A stretch of DNA of 64,000 nt from Oerskovia sp042887685. Its GTDB lineage: Bacteria; Actinomycetota; Actinomycetes; Actinomycetales; Cellulomonadaceae. The position numbers and the translations under genes are program-made. Below are positions 9,601 through 15,228 of the stretch, one piece after another. The notes below the pieces were generated by a model. That model was not told the origin of the DNA. It ran no database searches and worked only from the letters and a program-made list of their open reading frames with translations. The stretch's first letter is position 1; each line of letters begins with the position of its first letter. The stretch is from NCBI RefSeq assembly GCF_042887685.1, contig NZ_JBHVOS010000005.1:146790-210789 (forward strand). The letters are read 5' to 3'.

Positions 9601-9760
9601 GGTGCACGCCGTCCATGACGCGTGTGGTCCAGCTGAGGGCGTAGACAGCGGCGGAGGCGGGCGCGAGGGCCATCACCAAGAACGCCTTGCGGCCCAGCAC
9701 CGACACGAGTGCGGGCGCGCCGAGTGCCATTGCCAGATGCGCAACGAGCAGATAAAGCAC
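6665..9760 (-). CDS. mnhA: Fused Mrp antiporter subunit A plus B
   Basis: 1031 residues. The N-terminal 800 or so residues are MnhA, the largest subunit, related to NuoL, with many membrane helices and the motifs LLLFIFWELTTVFSYLLIGHY and SKAALIPLHFWLPAAMAAPTPVSAYLHAAAMVKAG. The last 160 residues are MnhB, recognisable by FLLFSGHNAPGGGFAAGLVVG and TVHLVTSLFFDVGVFLVVVG. A-B fusion is common in actinobacteria. First gene of the mnhABCDEFG operon; the start at 9760 lies behind a 275-nt spacer holding an AT-rich candidate promoter or operator. All downstream genes overlap by 4 nt, so one transcript is expected. Confidence 0.95.
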   Translation of the reverse strand: MLYLLVAHLAMALGAPALVSVLGRKAFLVMALAPASAAVYALSWTTRVMDGVHPTEVTQWVPGLGLELAFRMDTLSWLMLLLVGGVGALVLVYCSAYFSPTASGLGRFGAVLTAFAGAMVGLVTADDMLLLFIFWELTTVFSYLLIGHYADRKASRRAAMQAIVVTTAGGLAMLVGVVILGVQGGTFRLSEIIADPPTGGAVTAAIVCLLAGAASKAALIPLHFWLPAAMAAPTPVSAYLHAAAMVKAGVYLVARFAPAYSDTTVWRTIVIVLGVGTLLVGGYRALRQHDLKLVLAFGTVSQLGLIVLLVGLGTRSAALAGLAMIGAHAMFKASLFLVVGVVDAATGTRDLRRLTGVGRALPLTALAGGLATASMIGLPPLAGYVAKEAALESLLHGEGPAWVNTVVLVGVVVGSMFTVAYGVRFFWGAFATKRHVAAAVARANEHVRVEAVTKDAAAQGSAAASAPAQRGAGFLPDDAPIDPARIHRQPALLVWPALVLALLGLATALVPHFGEDLLAPYADTYPVGEPGHLVLWAGFTPALGLTVLILGVGAVLFWQRSAVERFQASLWTGPEADRTYRRIMRRLDELAADVTAVTQRGSLPFYLGAILVVLVAGPGLLMFIGGQWPEQVKAWDRPAQVAAVAAICVASILAARSRRRLKAVILVGIAGYGNAMLFLLHGAPDLALTQVLVETITLVVMVLVLRRLPPYFSNRPLVASRWVRLGLGVAVGVVMMGFALTVPLARVASPISLDFPAEAYIHGYGKNIVNVTLVDIRAWDTMGEISVLLVAATGVASLVFLRTRSGEILRERNATSSGAASPGIWANEEDPGAALRRRGVEEEAAAGKQPRMLVWLSAGRTLAPQRRSVIFEVVTRVLFHSMIVFAIFLLFSGHNAPGGGFAAGLVVGIALIVRYLAGGRYELGEAAPVHPGLLLGTGLFLSVGVGLIGLFMGKSVLLSTAIDISLPLIGTVHLVTSLFFDVGVFLVVVGLVLDILRTLGAEIDRQAEASAREDAGPMEAMEPDQIGGGRR

Positions 9761-9877
9761 GTCCGCTCCGTCCTGGTCGGGGGCGGGTGGGCGAGAGCAT
9801 GGACCGCCGAGCCGTCAGGACCGCGCTCCCCCGCTCGACGGCGCGCGAGGAGAGACGGTCCCGAGACACACCGGGTC

Positions 9878-9894
9878 CGGTAGGTATTTTACCG
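9878..9894. promoter_or_regulatory. CGGTA-N7-TACCG palindrome upstream of the Mrp operon
   Basis: A 17-bp inverted repeat (arms CGGTA and TACCG) in an unusually AT-rich patch 118 nt before the mnhA start. On the minus strand it contains TAAAAT, a good -10 hexamer; I see no matching -35. It could be an operator. The PadR encoded just upstream is the nearest candidate regulator (inference). Confidence 0.4.
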
Positions 9895-9989
9895 TTCAAT
9901 GAGCCCCTCAAGACCACGCGACGCCCCGTCGACCGGTGGGAGATGTCACAGGTTCAGCGGGAATGCACCGACGGGCCAGGGTTCGGCCA

Positions 9990-10005
9990 CCGGGCGAACG
10001 CCCGG
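9990..10005 (-). terminator. Short GC hairpin after padR
   Basis: CCGGGCG faces CGCCCGG with a 2-nt loop, 31 nt after the padR stop on the minus strand. No T-run. A weak candidate only. Confidence 0.3.
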
Positions 10006-10035
10006 CGACCGACGCCCGACCACCGGGCCGGGCGA

Positions 10036-10674
10036 CTAGGAAGAGGCCCCCACCCCGTCGACCTGCCCCGCCCGCCAGTCGTCGAGACCGCGGAGCGTCC
10101 CGTCCCCCAGGCGGCGGACCAGCACCTCGGTGTACCGGAGCTCGGCGAGGAGCAGCGCGAGCTCGTACTCCGTCTCGGCCGTGAACGGTGCCGGGACCGC
10201 CTCGACGCGGCGCTCCACGTCGTCCTCGAGACGGCGGACGGCGACCCGCAGCGCGACGAGACGGGTACGCAGGAGCGAGGCGGCGTCGTCGGGCGCGAGA
10301 ACCTGCATGAAGCTCAGTGCCGCCAGGAACTGCGGGAACTCCTTGACGGGAGCCCCGAGGAGGCTGCGCATCCAGTCGTCGACCTCGTCGCGCCCGGCGT
10401 CCGTGAGGCGGTAGACCGTGCGCTGCGGGCGGTTGCCGTCCTGCTCCGTGCCCGCGGGCTCGATGAACCCGTCCCGTGCGAGCGCCGTGATGACCGAGTA
10501 GAGCGAGCCGTAGTTCAGCCTGACCGACTCGTCCTTGCGGCCGTCCTTGAGCACGCGCGCGATCTCGTAGGGGTGCATGGGCTTGTCGCCGAGCTGCGCG
10601 AGGACCGCGAGAGCCAGCGGGTTCCCGCGGCGCCGGGCCGTGGCTCCCCCGTTGCCCGCTGCACCCTGCGACAT
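10036..10674 (-). CDS. PadR-family transcriptional regulator
   Basis: 212 residues. PadR winged-helix repressors sense small ligands, often phenolics or antibiotics, and bind DNA as dimers. The N-terminal domain shows the PadR signature: LALAVLAQLGDKPMHPYEIARVL, LNYGSLYSVITALARDGFI and RTVYRLTDAGRDEV. The C-terminal half is a helical PadR_C (vir-like) dimerisation region. Start ATG at 10674 has a GAGG ribosome site 7 nt upstream and lies downstream of a good promoter (TTGCGC-N17-TACGCT), which argues against the longer start at 10733. It could control the Mrp operon downstream, itself, or both; the sequence does not decide. Confidence 0.88.
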   Translation of the reverse strand: MSQGAAGNGGATARRRGNPLALAVLAQLGDKPMHPYEIARVLKDGRKDESVRLNYGSLYSVITALARDGFIEPAGTEQDGNRPQRTVYRLTDAGRDEVDDWMRSLLGAPVKEFPQFLAALSFMQVLAPDDAASLLRTRLVALRVAVRRLEDDVERRVEAVPAPFTAETEYELALLLAELRYTEVLVRRLGDGTLRGLDDWRAGQVDGVGASS

Positions 10675-10701
10675 GCCCACCTCGCCCTGTTCATCCCGTT
10701 C

Positions 10702-10715
10702 CGACCGGACGGTCG
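10702..10715. promoter_or_regulatory. Inverted repeat at the padR transcription start
   Basis: CGACC-GGAC-GGTCG overlaps the start point predicted from the promoter at 10716-10744. The position suits an autoregulatory operator. Confidence 0.45.
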
Positions 10716-10744
10716 AGCGTATGCGGGCAGCCATGAGAGCGCAA
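10716..10744 (-). promoter_or_regulatory. Promoter of padR
   Basis: -35 TTGCGC (10739-10744) and -10 TACGCT (10716-10721) on the minus strand with a 17-nt spacer. Predicted start near 10709, giving a leader of about 35 nt. Confidence 0.5.
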
Positions 10745-10751
10745 CCAACCC

Positions 10752-11843
10752 TCAGACGTCCTGCGGGTCCACCAGGAAGTCGGCCTCGTCGGCGATCTCG
10801 CCGCCCACAGCCGCGTAGAGCGCGCGGGTCACGGTCGCGACGAGCTCGGCAGCGCGCTTGCGCGCGATCTTGAGCTCGAACGACGGCACCTCCATCTGCG
10901 ACTCCACGAGGTCCCGCGGCTCCCAGCGCACCCGGTACGCGACCGCGCCCTGCGACGCCCACGGCAGGTTGCGCAGCAGCAGCGGCAGCTGCTCCTCACC
11001 ACCCACCTCGACCGCCACGAGGCCGTCGACGCCCATGTCGATCAGGAGCCCGTACCCGTCGAGGATCTTGCCGCTCGTCAGGGCCGCGATGTCGATGTCG
11101 TCCGCCTGCGCGTGCAGCGCGCGCCGCAGCTCGGGGTCGAGCGTCTCGCCCCGGTACAGCGGCAGCTCGCCGATGCCCTGGGGCGGCCCCTGGTACGGGT
11201 TCCCCTCGGTCGCGAGCACGACGCGCGGGTGCACGGCCCCGACGACGGCCACCGCGGCCTGCGGGTCGAGCCACACGTCCGAGAAGACAGACATGTTCAC
11301 CGCGACCCCCGGGTCCGGCGTCAGGACCACGACCGGTGACGCCGCATCGGCCGTGTCGACGCGGATCGAGCCGCCGAGTCGGCGCGCGACCTCGACGAGC
11401 CAGGAGATGACTCGCTCCTCCTCACGGGTCGGCAGCCCCGCCGGGAAGGCGCGCCCCACCCCGTCGCGGTCACCACCACCGGGGATCGGGACGGCACCCC
11501 GGTCACGCGGGCACACGACGTCGAACACCTGCTCCGTGCCCGGCGGCAGGCCGGGGTTGACCCCGTCCGCCGACCACGGCGAGTACGGCCCGGTCAGCGT
11601 CGTGTGCCGCGACGTCCGCAGCACACCGGGCTCGCCCGGCCTGGCGGTGCGGGGCGCCGGGGTCAGCGGATCCGTGCCCGACGGCGCCACGTCCCACCGC
11701 GCGCCCGCGAACCTGGACACGGCGAGGGTCTCGACCTCGTCGACCTCGACGTCCCCCGGGAGCGCGAGCAGGTGCCGCGCCTGGTGGGCCTGCGCCGAGG
11801 ACGCGGGGAACGGCTGAAGGGTCGGGCTGGTCGGCTGCGACAC
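10752..11843 (-). CDS. Conserved-looking protein of unknown function
   Basis: 363 residues from GTG at 11843, with an AGAGGG purine run about 12 nt upstream; a longer reading frame exists but its added residues look non-coding. I do not recognise the family. The middle (residues 75-130) is Pro/Gly/Thr-rich. From about residue 145 on it looks folded: EERVISWLVEVARRLGGSIRVDT, VNMSVFSDVWLDPQAAVAVVGAVHPRV, then DIAALTSGKILDGYGLLIDMG and a C-terminal region with SFELKIARKRAAELVATV. No signal peptide or membrane helix. It lies between dcd and padR on the same strand, 65 nt after dcd, and could be co-transcribed with dcd. Confidence 0.7.
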   Translation of the reverse strand: MSQPTSPTLQPFPASSAQAHQARHLLALPGDVEVDEVETLAVSRFAGARWDVAPSGTDPLTPAPRTARPGEPGVLRTSRHTTLTGPYSPWSADGVNPGLPPGTEQVFDVVCPRDRGAVPIPGGGDRDGVGRAFPAGLPTREEERVISWLVEVARRLGGSIRVDTADAASPVVVLTPDPGVAVNMSVFSDVWLDPQAAVAVVGAVHPRVVLATEGNPYQGPPQGIGELPLYRGETLDPELRRALHAQADDIDIAALTSGKILDGYGLLIDMGVDGLVAVEVGGEEQLPLLLRNLPWASQGAVAYRVRWEPRDLVESQMEVPSFELKIARKRAAELVATVTRALYAAVGGEIADEADFLVDPQDV

Positions 11844-11908
11844 GGTGGGATCGCCCTCTCTGCGGTGGCGACGTCCGATCAGGCGGGCTCGCTCGAGCCG
11901 GCTCGGGA

Positions 11909-12484
11909 TCACACGTCGGTGCGGTGGAAGTTCTGCCAGGAGCGCGAGGCCGTCGGGCCCCGCTGACCCTGGTACCGAGAACCATAGATCGACGAGCCGT
12001 ACGGGTGCTCCGAGGCCGACGACAGCCGGAAGAAGCACAGCTGCCCGATCTTCATGCCCGGCCACAGCGTGATCGGCAGCGTCGCGACGTTGCTCAGCTC
12101 GAGCGTCACGTGGCCGCTGAAACCGGGGTCGATGAACCCCGCCGTCGAGTGCGTCAGGAGCCCGAGGCGGCCCAGGCTGGACTTGCCCTCGAGGCGGGCC
12201 GCGACGTCGTCGGGCAGGGAGACCTGCTCGAACGTGGCCCCCAGGACGAACTCCCCCGGGTGCAGGATGAACGGCTCACCCGGCTCCACCTCGACGAGGC
12301 GCGTCAGGTCCGGCTGGTCCGTCGACGGGTCGATGAACGGGTACTTGTGGTTGTCGAACAGCCGGAAGAGCTTGTCGAGCCGCACGTCGATGCTCGACGG
12401 CTGCAGCATCGCGGGGTCGTAGGGGTCCAGGCGGACCCGCTGGGCGTCGATCTCGGCAGTGATGTCGCGGTCGGAGAGGAGCAC
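11909..12484 (-). CDS. dcd: dCTP deaminase, probably the bifunctional dUMP-forming type
   Basis: 191 residues, the normal family length. The enzyme makes dUMP (or dUTP) from dCTP for thymidylate synthesis. Conserved segments: LQPSSIDVRLDKLFRLF, PGEFVLGATFEQVSLP, LEGKSSLGRLGLLTHSTAGFIDPGFSG, VTLELSNV with the catalytic glutamate, and GSRYQGQRGPT at the C-terminus. The HSTAGFIDPGFSGH stretch matches what I recall of the Mycobacterium tuberculosis DCD:DUT enzyme, which releases dUMP directly; hence the bifunctional call (inference). The start is GTG at 12484. A TACGGT -10 hexamer ends 6 nt before it, so the mRNA is probably leaderless. Confidence 0.96.
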   Translation of the reverse strand: MLLSDRDITAEIDAQRVRLDPYDPAMLQPSSIDVRLDKLFRLFDNHKYPFIDPSTDQPDLTRLVEVEPGEPFILHPGEFVLGATFEQVSLPDDVAARLEGKSSLGRLGLLTHSTAGFIDPGFSGHVTLELSNVATLPITLWPGMKIGQLCFFRLSSASEHPYGSSIYGSRYQGQRGPTASRSWQNFHRTDV

Positions 12485-12490
12485 GGGGCA

Positions 12491-12496
12491 ACCGTA
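12491..12496 (-). promoter_or_regulatory. -10 element for leaderless dcd transcription
   Basis: TACGGT on the minus strand followed by 6 nt and the GTG start codon of dcd. There is no room for a Shine-Dalgarno. The -35 region is not convincing. Confidence 0.5.
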
Positions 12497-12620
12497 CTCC
12501 GCGGGGCCGCGGGCCGGTGCGCGGTCCCGGGTGCCGAACCAGGGGCCGGTCGGGCGTCGCTGTCGCGACCGCCTGACCGACCTCGGGTGCGAGGCGCGGG
12601 GCGCGCGGGTGCCTTCGGGG

Positions 12621-12648
12621 GCGCGGGGTCGCCTCGGGGACCCCGCGC
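12621..12648 (-). terminator. Hairpin after the TM2-domain gene
   Basis: GCGCGGGGTC (12621-12630) faces GACCCCGCGC (12639-12648) with an 8-nt loop, 12 nt beyond the stop on the minus strand. Confidence 0.6.
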
Positions 12649-12659
12649 GGTCCGCGACG

Positions 12660-13274
12660 TCAGCTGCGCAGCGGGCGGCCCGTCGAGTCGACCGAGTACT
12701 GACCGGTCTTCGACGTCAGGTAGAGGATGCCCTCGACGAGGCCCCAGATCCAGACCGCCCAGCTCAGCATGCCCAGCGAGAGGACCGAGATCAGCAGCAT
12801 CGTCACACCGATGCCGGTGTACCCGAGGTAGAAGCGGTGGATGCCGAACGTCCCGAGGAAGATGCCGAGCAGGCCCGCCGCGAGGCGCGACTTCGCGTTC
12901 GGGTCCTCGTAGTAGCCGGGCTGCTGGGCCCCGTACGCGCCGTACGGCTGCTGATAGCCCTGCTGGTAGCCCTGCTGAGGGGCTCCGTACCCGTACCCCG
13001 GCTGCTGGGCGTACGGGTCGGCGCCGTAGGCAGGCTGCGGCTGCTCGCCGTAGGCGGGCTGCGGCTGACCGTAGGCAGGCTGCTGGGCGTAGGGGTCGGC
13101 CGGTGCACCGTAGGCAGGCTGCGGCTGCTCGCCGTAGGCGGGCTGCGGCTGCGCGTACGGGTCCGCTCCGTAGGACGGCGCAGCAGGCTGCTGCGGCGTA
13201 CCGCCGTACTGGCCGTACGGATCCGCTCCAGCCGCAGGATCGGTGGGCTGCTGCTGGTACGGGTTCTCGGACAA
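12660..13274 (-). CDS. TM2-domain membrane protein with Tyr/Pro/Gln-rich N-terminus
   Basis: 204 residues. The start is TTG at 13274, preceded by a GAGGAGG ribosome site. Residues 1-120 are low complexity, with repeats such as YGEQPQPAYGA and YAQQP. The C-terminal 80 residues are a TM2 domain: AAGLLGIFLGTFGIHRFYLGYTGIGVTMLL, then a second helix ending near GLVEGILYLT. TM2 proteins have two helices joined by a short loop; their function in bacteria is mostly unknown. It is divergent from tRNA-Gly. The layout (repetitive Tyr/Pro tail plus membrane part) resembles the partial gene at the window start. Confidence 0.88.
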   Translation of the reverse strand: MSENPYQQQPTDPAAGADPYGQYGGTPQQPAAPSYGADPYAQPQPAYGEQPQPAYGAPADPYAQQPAYGQPQPAYGEQPQPAYGADPYAQQPGYGYGAPQQGYQQGYQQPYGAYGAQQPGYYEDPNAKSRLAAGLLGIFLGTFGIHRFYLGYTGIGVTMLLISVLSLGMLSWAVWIWGLVEGILYLTSKTGQYSVDSTGRPLRS

Positions 13275-13308
13275 GGCGCCTCCTCAGGCAGTGCTCAGGC
13301 ACAAGATG

Positions 13309-13337
13309 CTGGCATCCTGGCCCGACGTGGGTATGAT
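13309..13337 (+). promoter_or_regulatory. Promoter of tRNA-Gly
   Basis: -35 CTGGCA (13309-13314), 17-nt spacer, -10 TATGAT (13332-13337). The tRNA begins about 68 nt after the predicted start point. Confidence 0.5.
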
Positions 13338-13411
13338 CGTGGACGCACGCCGGTTCCTCACCGGCTCGCACCGGCCGGAGACGGCCCGCGAGCTGCGGGG
13401 TTCCACGTCAC

Positions 13412-13485
13412 GCGGATGTAGTTCAATGGTAGAACTTCAGCTTCCCAAGCTGATAGCGCGGGTTCGATTCCCGTCATCCGCTCCA
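13412..13485 (+). tRNA. tRNA-Gly (anticodon CCC)
   Basis: Acceptor arms GCGGATG and CATCCGC pair exactly. The D-loop reads TTCAATGGTAGA, the anticodon loop TTCCCAA gives CCC, and the T-arm GGGTTCGATTCCC is standard. The CCA end is encoded (13483-13485). Confidence 0.97.
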
Positions 13486-13488
13486 CGA

Positions 13489-13524
13489 CACGAGGCCCCG
13501 CACCTGCTGGTGCGGGGCCTCGTG
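13489..13524 (+). terminator. Strong hairpin after tRNA-Gly
   Basis: A perfect 15-bp stem (CACGAGGCCCCGCAC with its complement) and a 6-nt loop, directly after the tRNA. It may also serve the small gene that converges from the other side. Confidence 0.8.
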
Positions 13525-13566
13525 CGTTCGCTCGGGCCCCACAGTCCGTCCGGGCCCGACCCGCCC

Positions 13567-13761
13567 TCACGCCTCGTCGCGCGAACGGGACCGGACGACG
13601 GCGCTCCCGATGCCGACCAGCACGGCCACGCCACCCAGCACCACGAACAGGAGCGGGGACTGCGGTCCGTCCTTGCCGGTCAGCGCGGCGATCCCTCCGC
13701 CCAGGGCCCAGACGGCGCCGATCACGACCAGGGCGAGCGAGCTCCAGTACCGACGAACCAC
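13567..13761 (-). CDS. Small two-helix membrane protein of unknown function
   Basis: 64 residues. GTG at 13761 is chosen because GGAGG lies 4 nt upstream; the longer in-frame ATG has no ribosome site. Two hydrophobic helices (SSLALVVIGAVWALGGGIAAL and SPLLFVVLGGVAVLVGIGSAVV) are joined by a short polar turn containing GKDGPQ, and a basic/acidic tail SRSRDEA follows. No family is recognised. It is divergent from the molybdate regulator. Confidence 0.7.
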   Translation of the reverse strand: MVRRYWSSLALVVIGAVWALGGGIAALTGKDGPQSPLLFVVLGGVAVLVGIGSAVVRSRSRDEA

Positions 13762-13834
13762 GAGTCCTCCTACCGGTCCCGGCGCACCAGCACGTGCGCA
13801 CCGCCCGAGCATGCCATGCTCACCACCCGCAATC

Positions 13835-13875
13835 CGGCATTTCGGCATCTATCGGTCTCTTCGGCATCACGGCAT
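13835..13875. promoter_or_regulatory. Four direct CGGCAT repeats before the molybdate regulator
   Basis: CGGCAT starts at 13835, 13843, 13862 and 13870: two pairs with 8-nt spacing, the pairs 27 nt apart. They end just upstream of the -35 region expected for the leaderless start at 13915. Head-to-tail repeats fit a regulator with a BldC/MerR-like winged helix-turn-helix such as the one encoded next to them. Confidence 0.6.
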
Positions 13876-13901
13876 GGTCAACGGCACCGCATCTACGGGC
13901 C

Positions 13902-13907
13902 TACGAT
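13902..13907 (+). promoter_or_regulatory. -10 element for leaderless transcription of the molybdate regulator
   Basis: TACGAT followed by 7 nt and the ATG at 13915. There is no Shine-Dalgarno. Confidence 0.55.
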
Positions 13908-13914
13908 CGATCTC

Positions 13915-14319
13915 ATGCCGCATTATCGGATCAAGGAAGCAGCCGACCTGCTCGGCGTCAGCGACGACACCGTCCGCCGCTGGGTCGACGCCGGCGAGCT
14001 CGACGCGACGCTCGACGAGTCGGGCCGCAAGGTCGTCGACGGCGCGCAGCTCGCCGCCTACGCGGTCCGCACCGCGCAGTCCACGCCCGACCCGTCGGGC
14101 GTCGCCCGCTCGGCCCGGAACCGGTTCGTCGGCATCGTCACCGACGTCGTGAGCGACACCGTCATGTCCCAGGTCGAGATGCTGTGCGGCGGACAGCGCG
14201 TCGTGTCCCTCATGAGCACCGAGGCTGTCCGCGAGCTCGGCCTCGAGCCCGGCAGCCTCGCCGTCGCCGTCGTCAAAGCCACCACCGTGATCGTCGAGAC
14301 GCCGGGAGGCCTCGCATGA
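13915..14319 (+). CDS. Molybdate-responsive regulator: MerR/excisionase-type HTH plus Mop (TOBE) domain
   Basis: 134 residues. Residues 1-50 are a MerR/BldC-like DNA-binding domain (YRIKEAADLLGVSDDTVRRWVDAGEL). Residues 66-134 are a single Mop/TOBE domain, which binds molybdate or tungstate oxyanions (ARNRFVGIVTDVVSDTVMSQVEML, then LGLEPGSLAVAVVKATTVIVE). This replaces classical ModE in many actinobacteria. Its stop overlaps the modA start by 4 nt, so it leads the mod operon and probably senses molybdate to control it. It is probably leaderless, and CGGCAT direct repeats upstream are likely binding sites (inference). Confidence 0.9.
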   Translation: MPHYRIKEAADLLGVSDDTVRRWVDAGELDATLDESGRKVVDGAQLAAYAVRTAQSTPDPSGVARSARNRFVGIVTDVVSDTVMSQVEMLCGGQRVVSLMSTEAVRELGLEPGSLAVAVVKATTVIVETPGGLA

Positions 14320-15146
14320 CCCGCACGACCCGCACCGCCCCCACCACCGCGCGCCCCGCCCGACGCGCGCTCGCCATGACGACCACCGTCCTCCTGACGG
14401 CCGCGCTCGCGGCGTGCGCGGCGCCGTCGGGCACGCCGGACGCGGGCCCGACCGGCTCGGCCGCCCCCGTCGAGGAGCAGACCCTCACCGTGCTCGCCGC
14501 CGCGTCGCTGCGCGACGTGTTCGCCGAGCTCGCGGAGGGCTTCGAGGCCGAGCACGACGGCGTGACCGTCGCACTGTCGTTCGCCGGGTCCGCCGACCTT
14601 GCCGACCAGCTCCTCGCCGGGAGCCCGGGCGACGTGTTCGCCTCGGCCGACACCAAGAACATGGACCGCGTCGTCGAGGGCGGCGACGCGGCCGACCCCG
14701 TGGTCTTCGCGACCAACACGCTCACGGTCGTCGTGCCGGCAGGGAACCCGGGCGGCGTGACGTCGTTCGCAGACCTCGCGCGCGAGGACCTCAAGGTCGT
14801 CGTGTGCGCGGCCGAGGTTCCCTGCGGGTCGGCGACCGCCAAGGTCGAGGCAGCCGCCGGGACCACCGTCCACCGGGTGAGCGAGGAGGCGAGCGTGACC
14901 GACGTCCTCGCCAAGGTCACCGCCGGCGAGGCCGACGCCGGGCTCGTCTACGTCACCGACGCGACCCTCGCCGGGGACGACGTCGAGGTGGTCGACGTCC
15001 CCGAGACGAAGACCGTCGTGAACACCTACCCGATCGCCGTGACCTCCGGGGCCGCCGACGCCGCGCTCGCCCAGCAGTGGCTCGACCTCGTGACCGGCCC
15101 CATCGGCCAGGCCGCGCTCGCGAAGGCGGGCTTCGGGGCACCGTGA
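14316..15146 (+). CDS. modA: Molybdate-binding lipoprotein of the ABC importer
   Basis: 276 residues. The N-terminus has twin arginines in a basic stretch, a hydrophobic core and a lipobox ending LAAC, so a lipid-anchored extracellular receptor is expected. The mature protein shows the ModA pattern: LTVLAAASLRDVFAELAEGFE, FAGSADLADQLLAGSPGDVFASAD, TNTLTVVVPAGNP, VTAGEADAGLVYVTDA and TYPIAVTSGAADA. It delivers molybdate or tungstate to the ModB channel. ATG overlaps the regulator stop. The permease/ATPase gene follows after 82 nt. Confidence 0.93.
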   Translation: MTRTTRTAPTTARPARRALAMTTTVLLTAALAACAAPSGTPDAGPTGSAAPVEEQTLTVLAAASLRDVFAELAEGFEAEHDGVTVALSFAGSADLADQLLAGSPGDVFASADTKNMDRVVEGGDAADPVVFATNTLTVVVPAGNPGGVTSFADLAREDLKVVVCAAEVPCGSATAKVEAAAGTTVHRVSEEASVTDVLAKVTAGEADAGLVYVTDATLAGDDVEVVDVPETKTVVNTYPIAVTSGAADAALAQQWLDLVTGPIGQAALAKAGFGAP

Positions 15147-15228
15147 CCCCCGACGACGTGGGCCACCCCCGGCGACGGCACTCCCCACGACCGGGTGGCG
15201 GCCTCGCGAGGACCGGGGAGGTCGCCTG

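Noticed and set aside
6842..9883. A plus-strand open frame of about 1000 codons opposite mnhA
   Set aside because: Translation is charged low-complexity sequence; the minus strand encodes the intact antiporter subunit.
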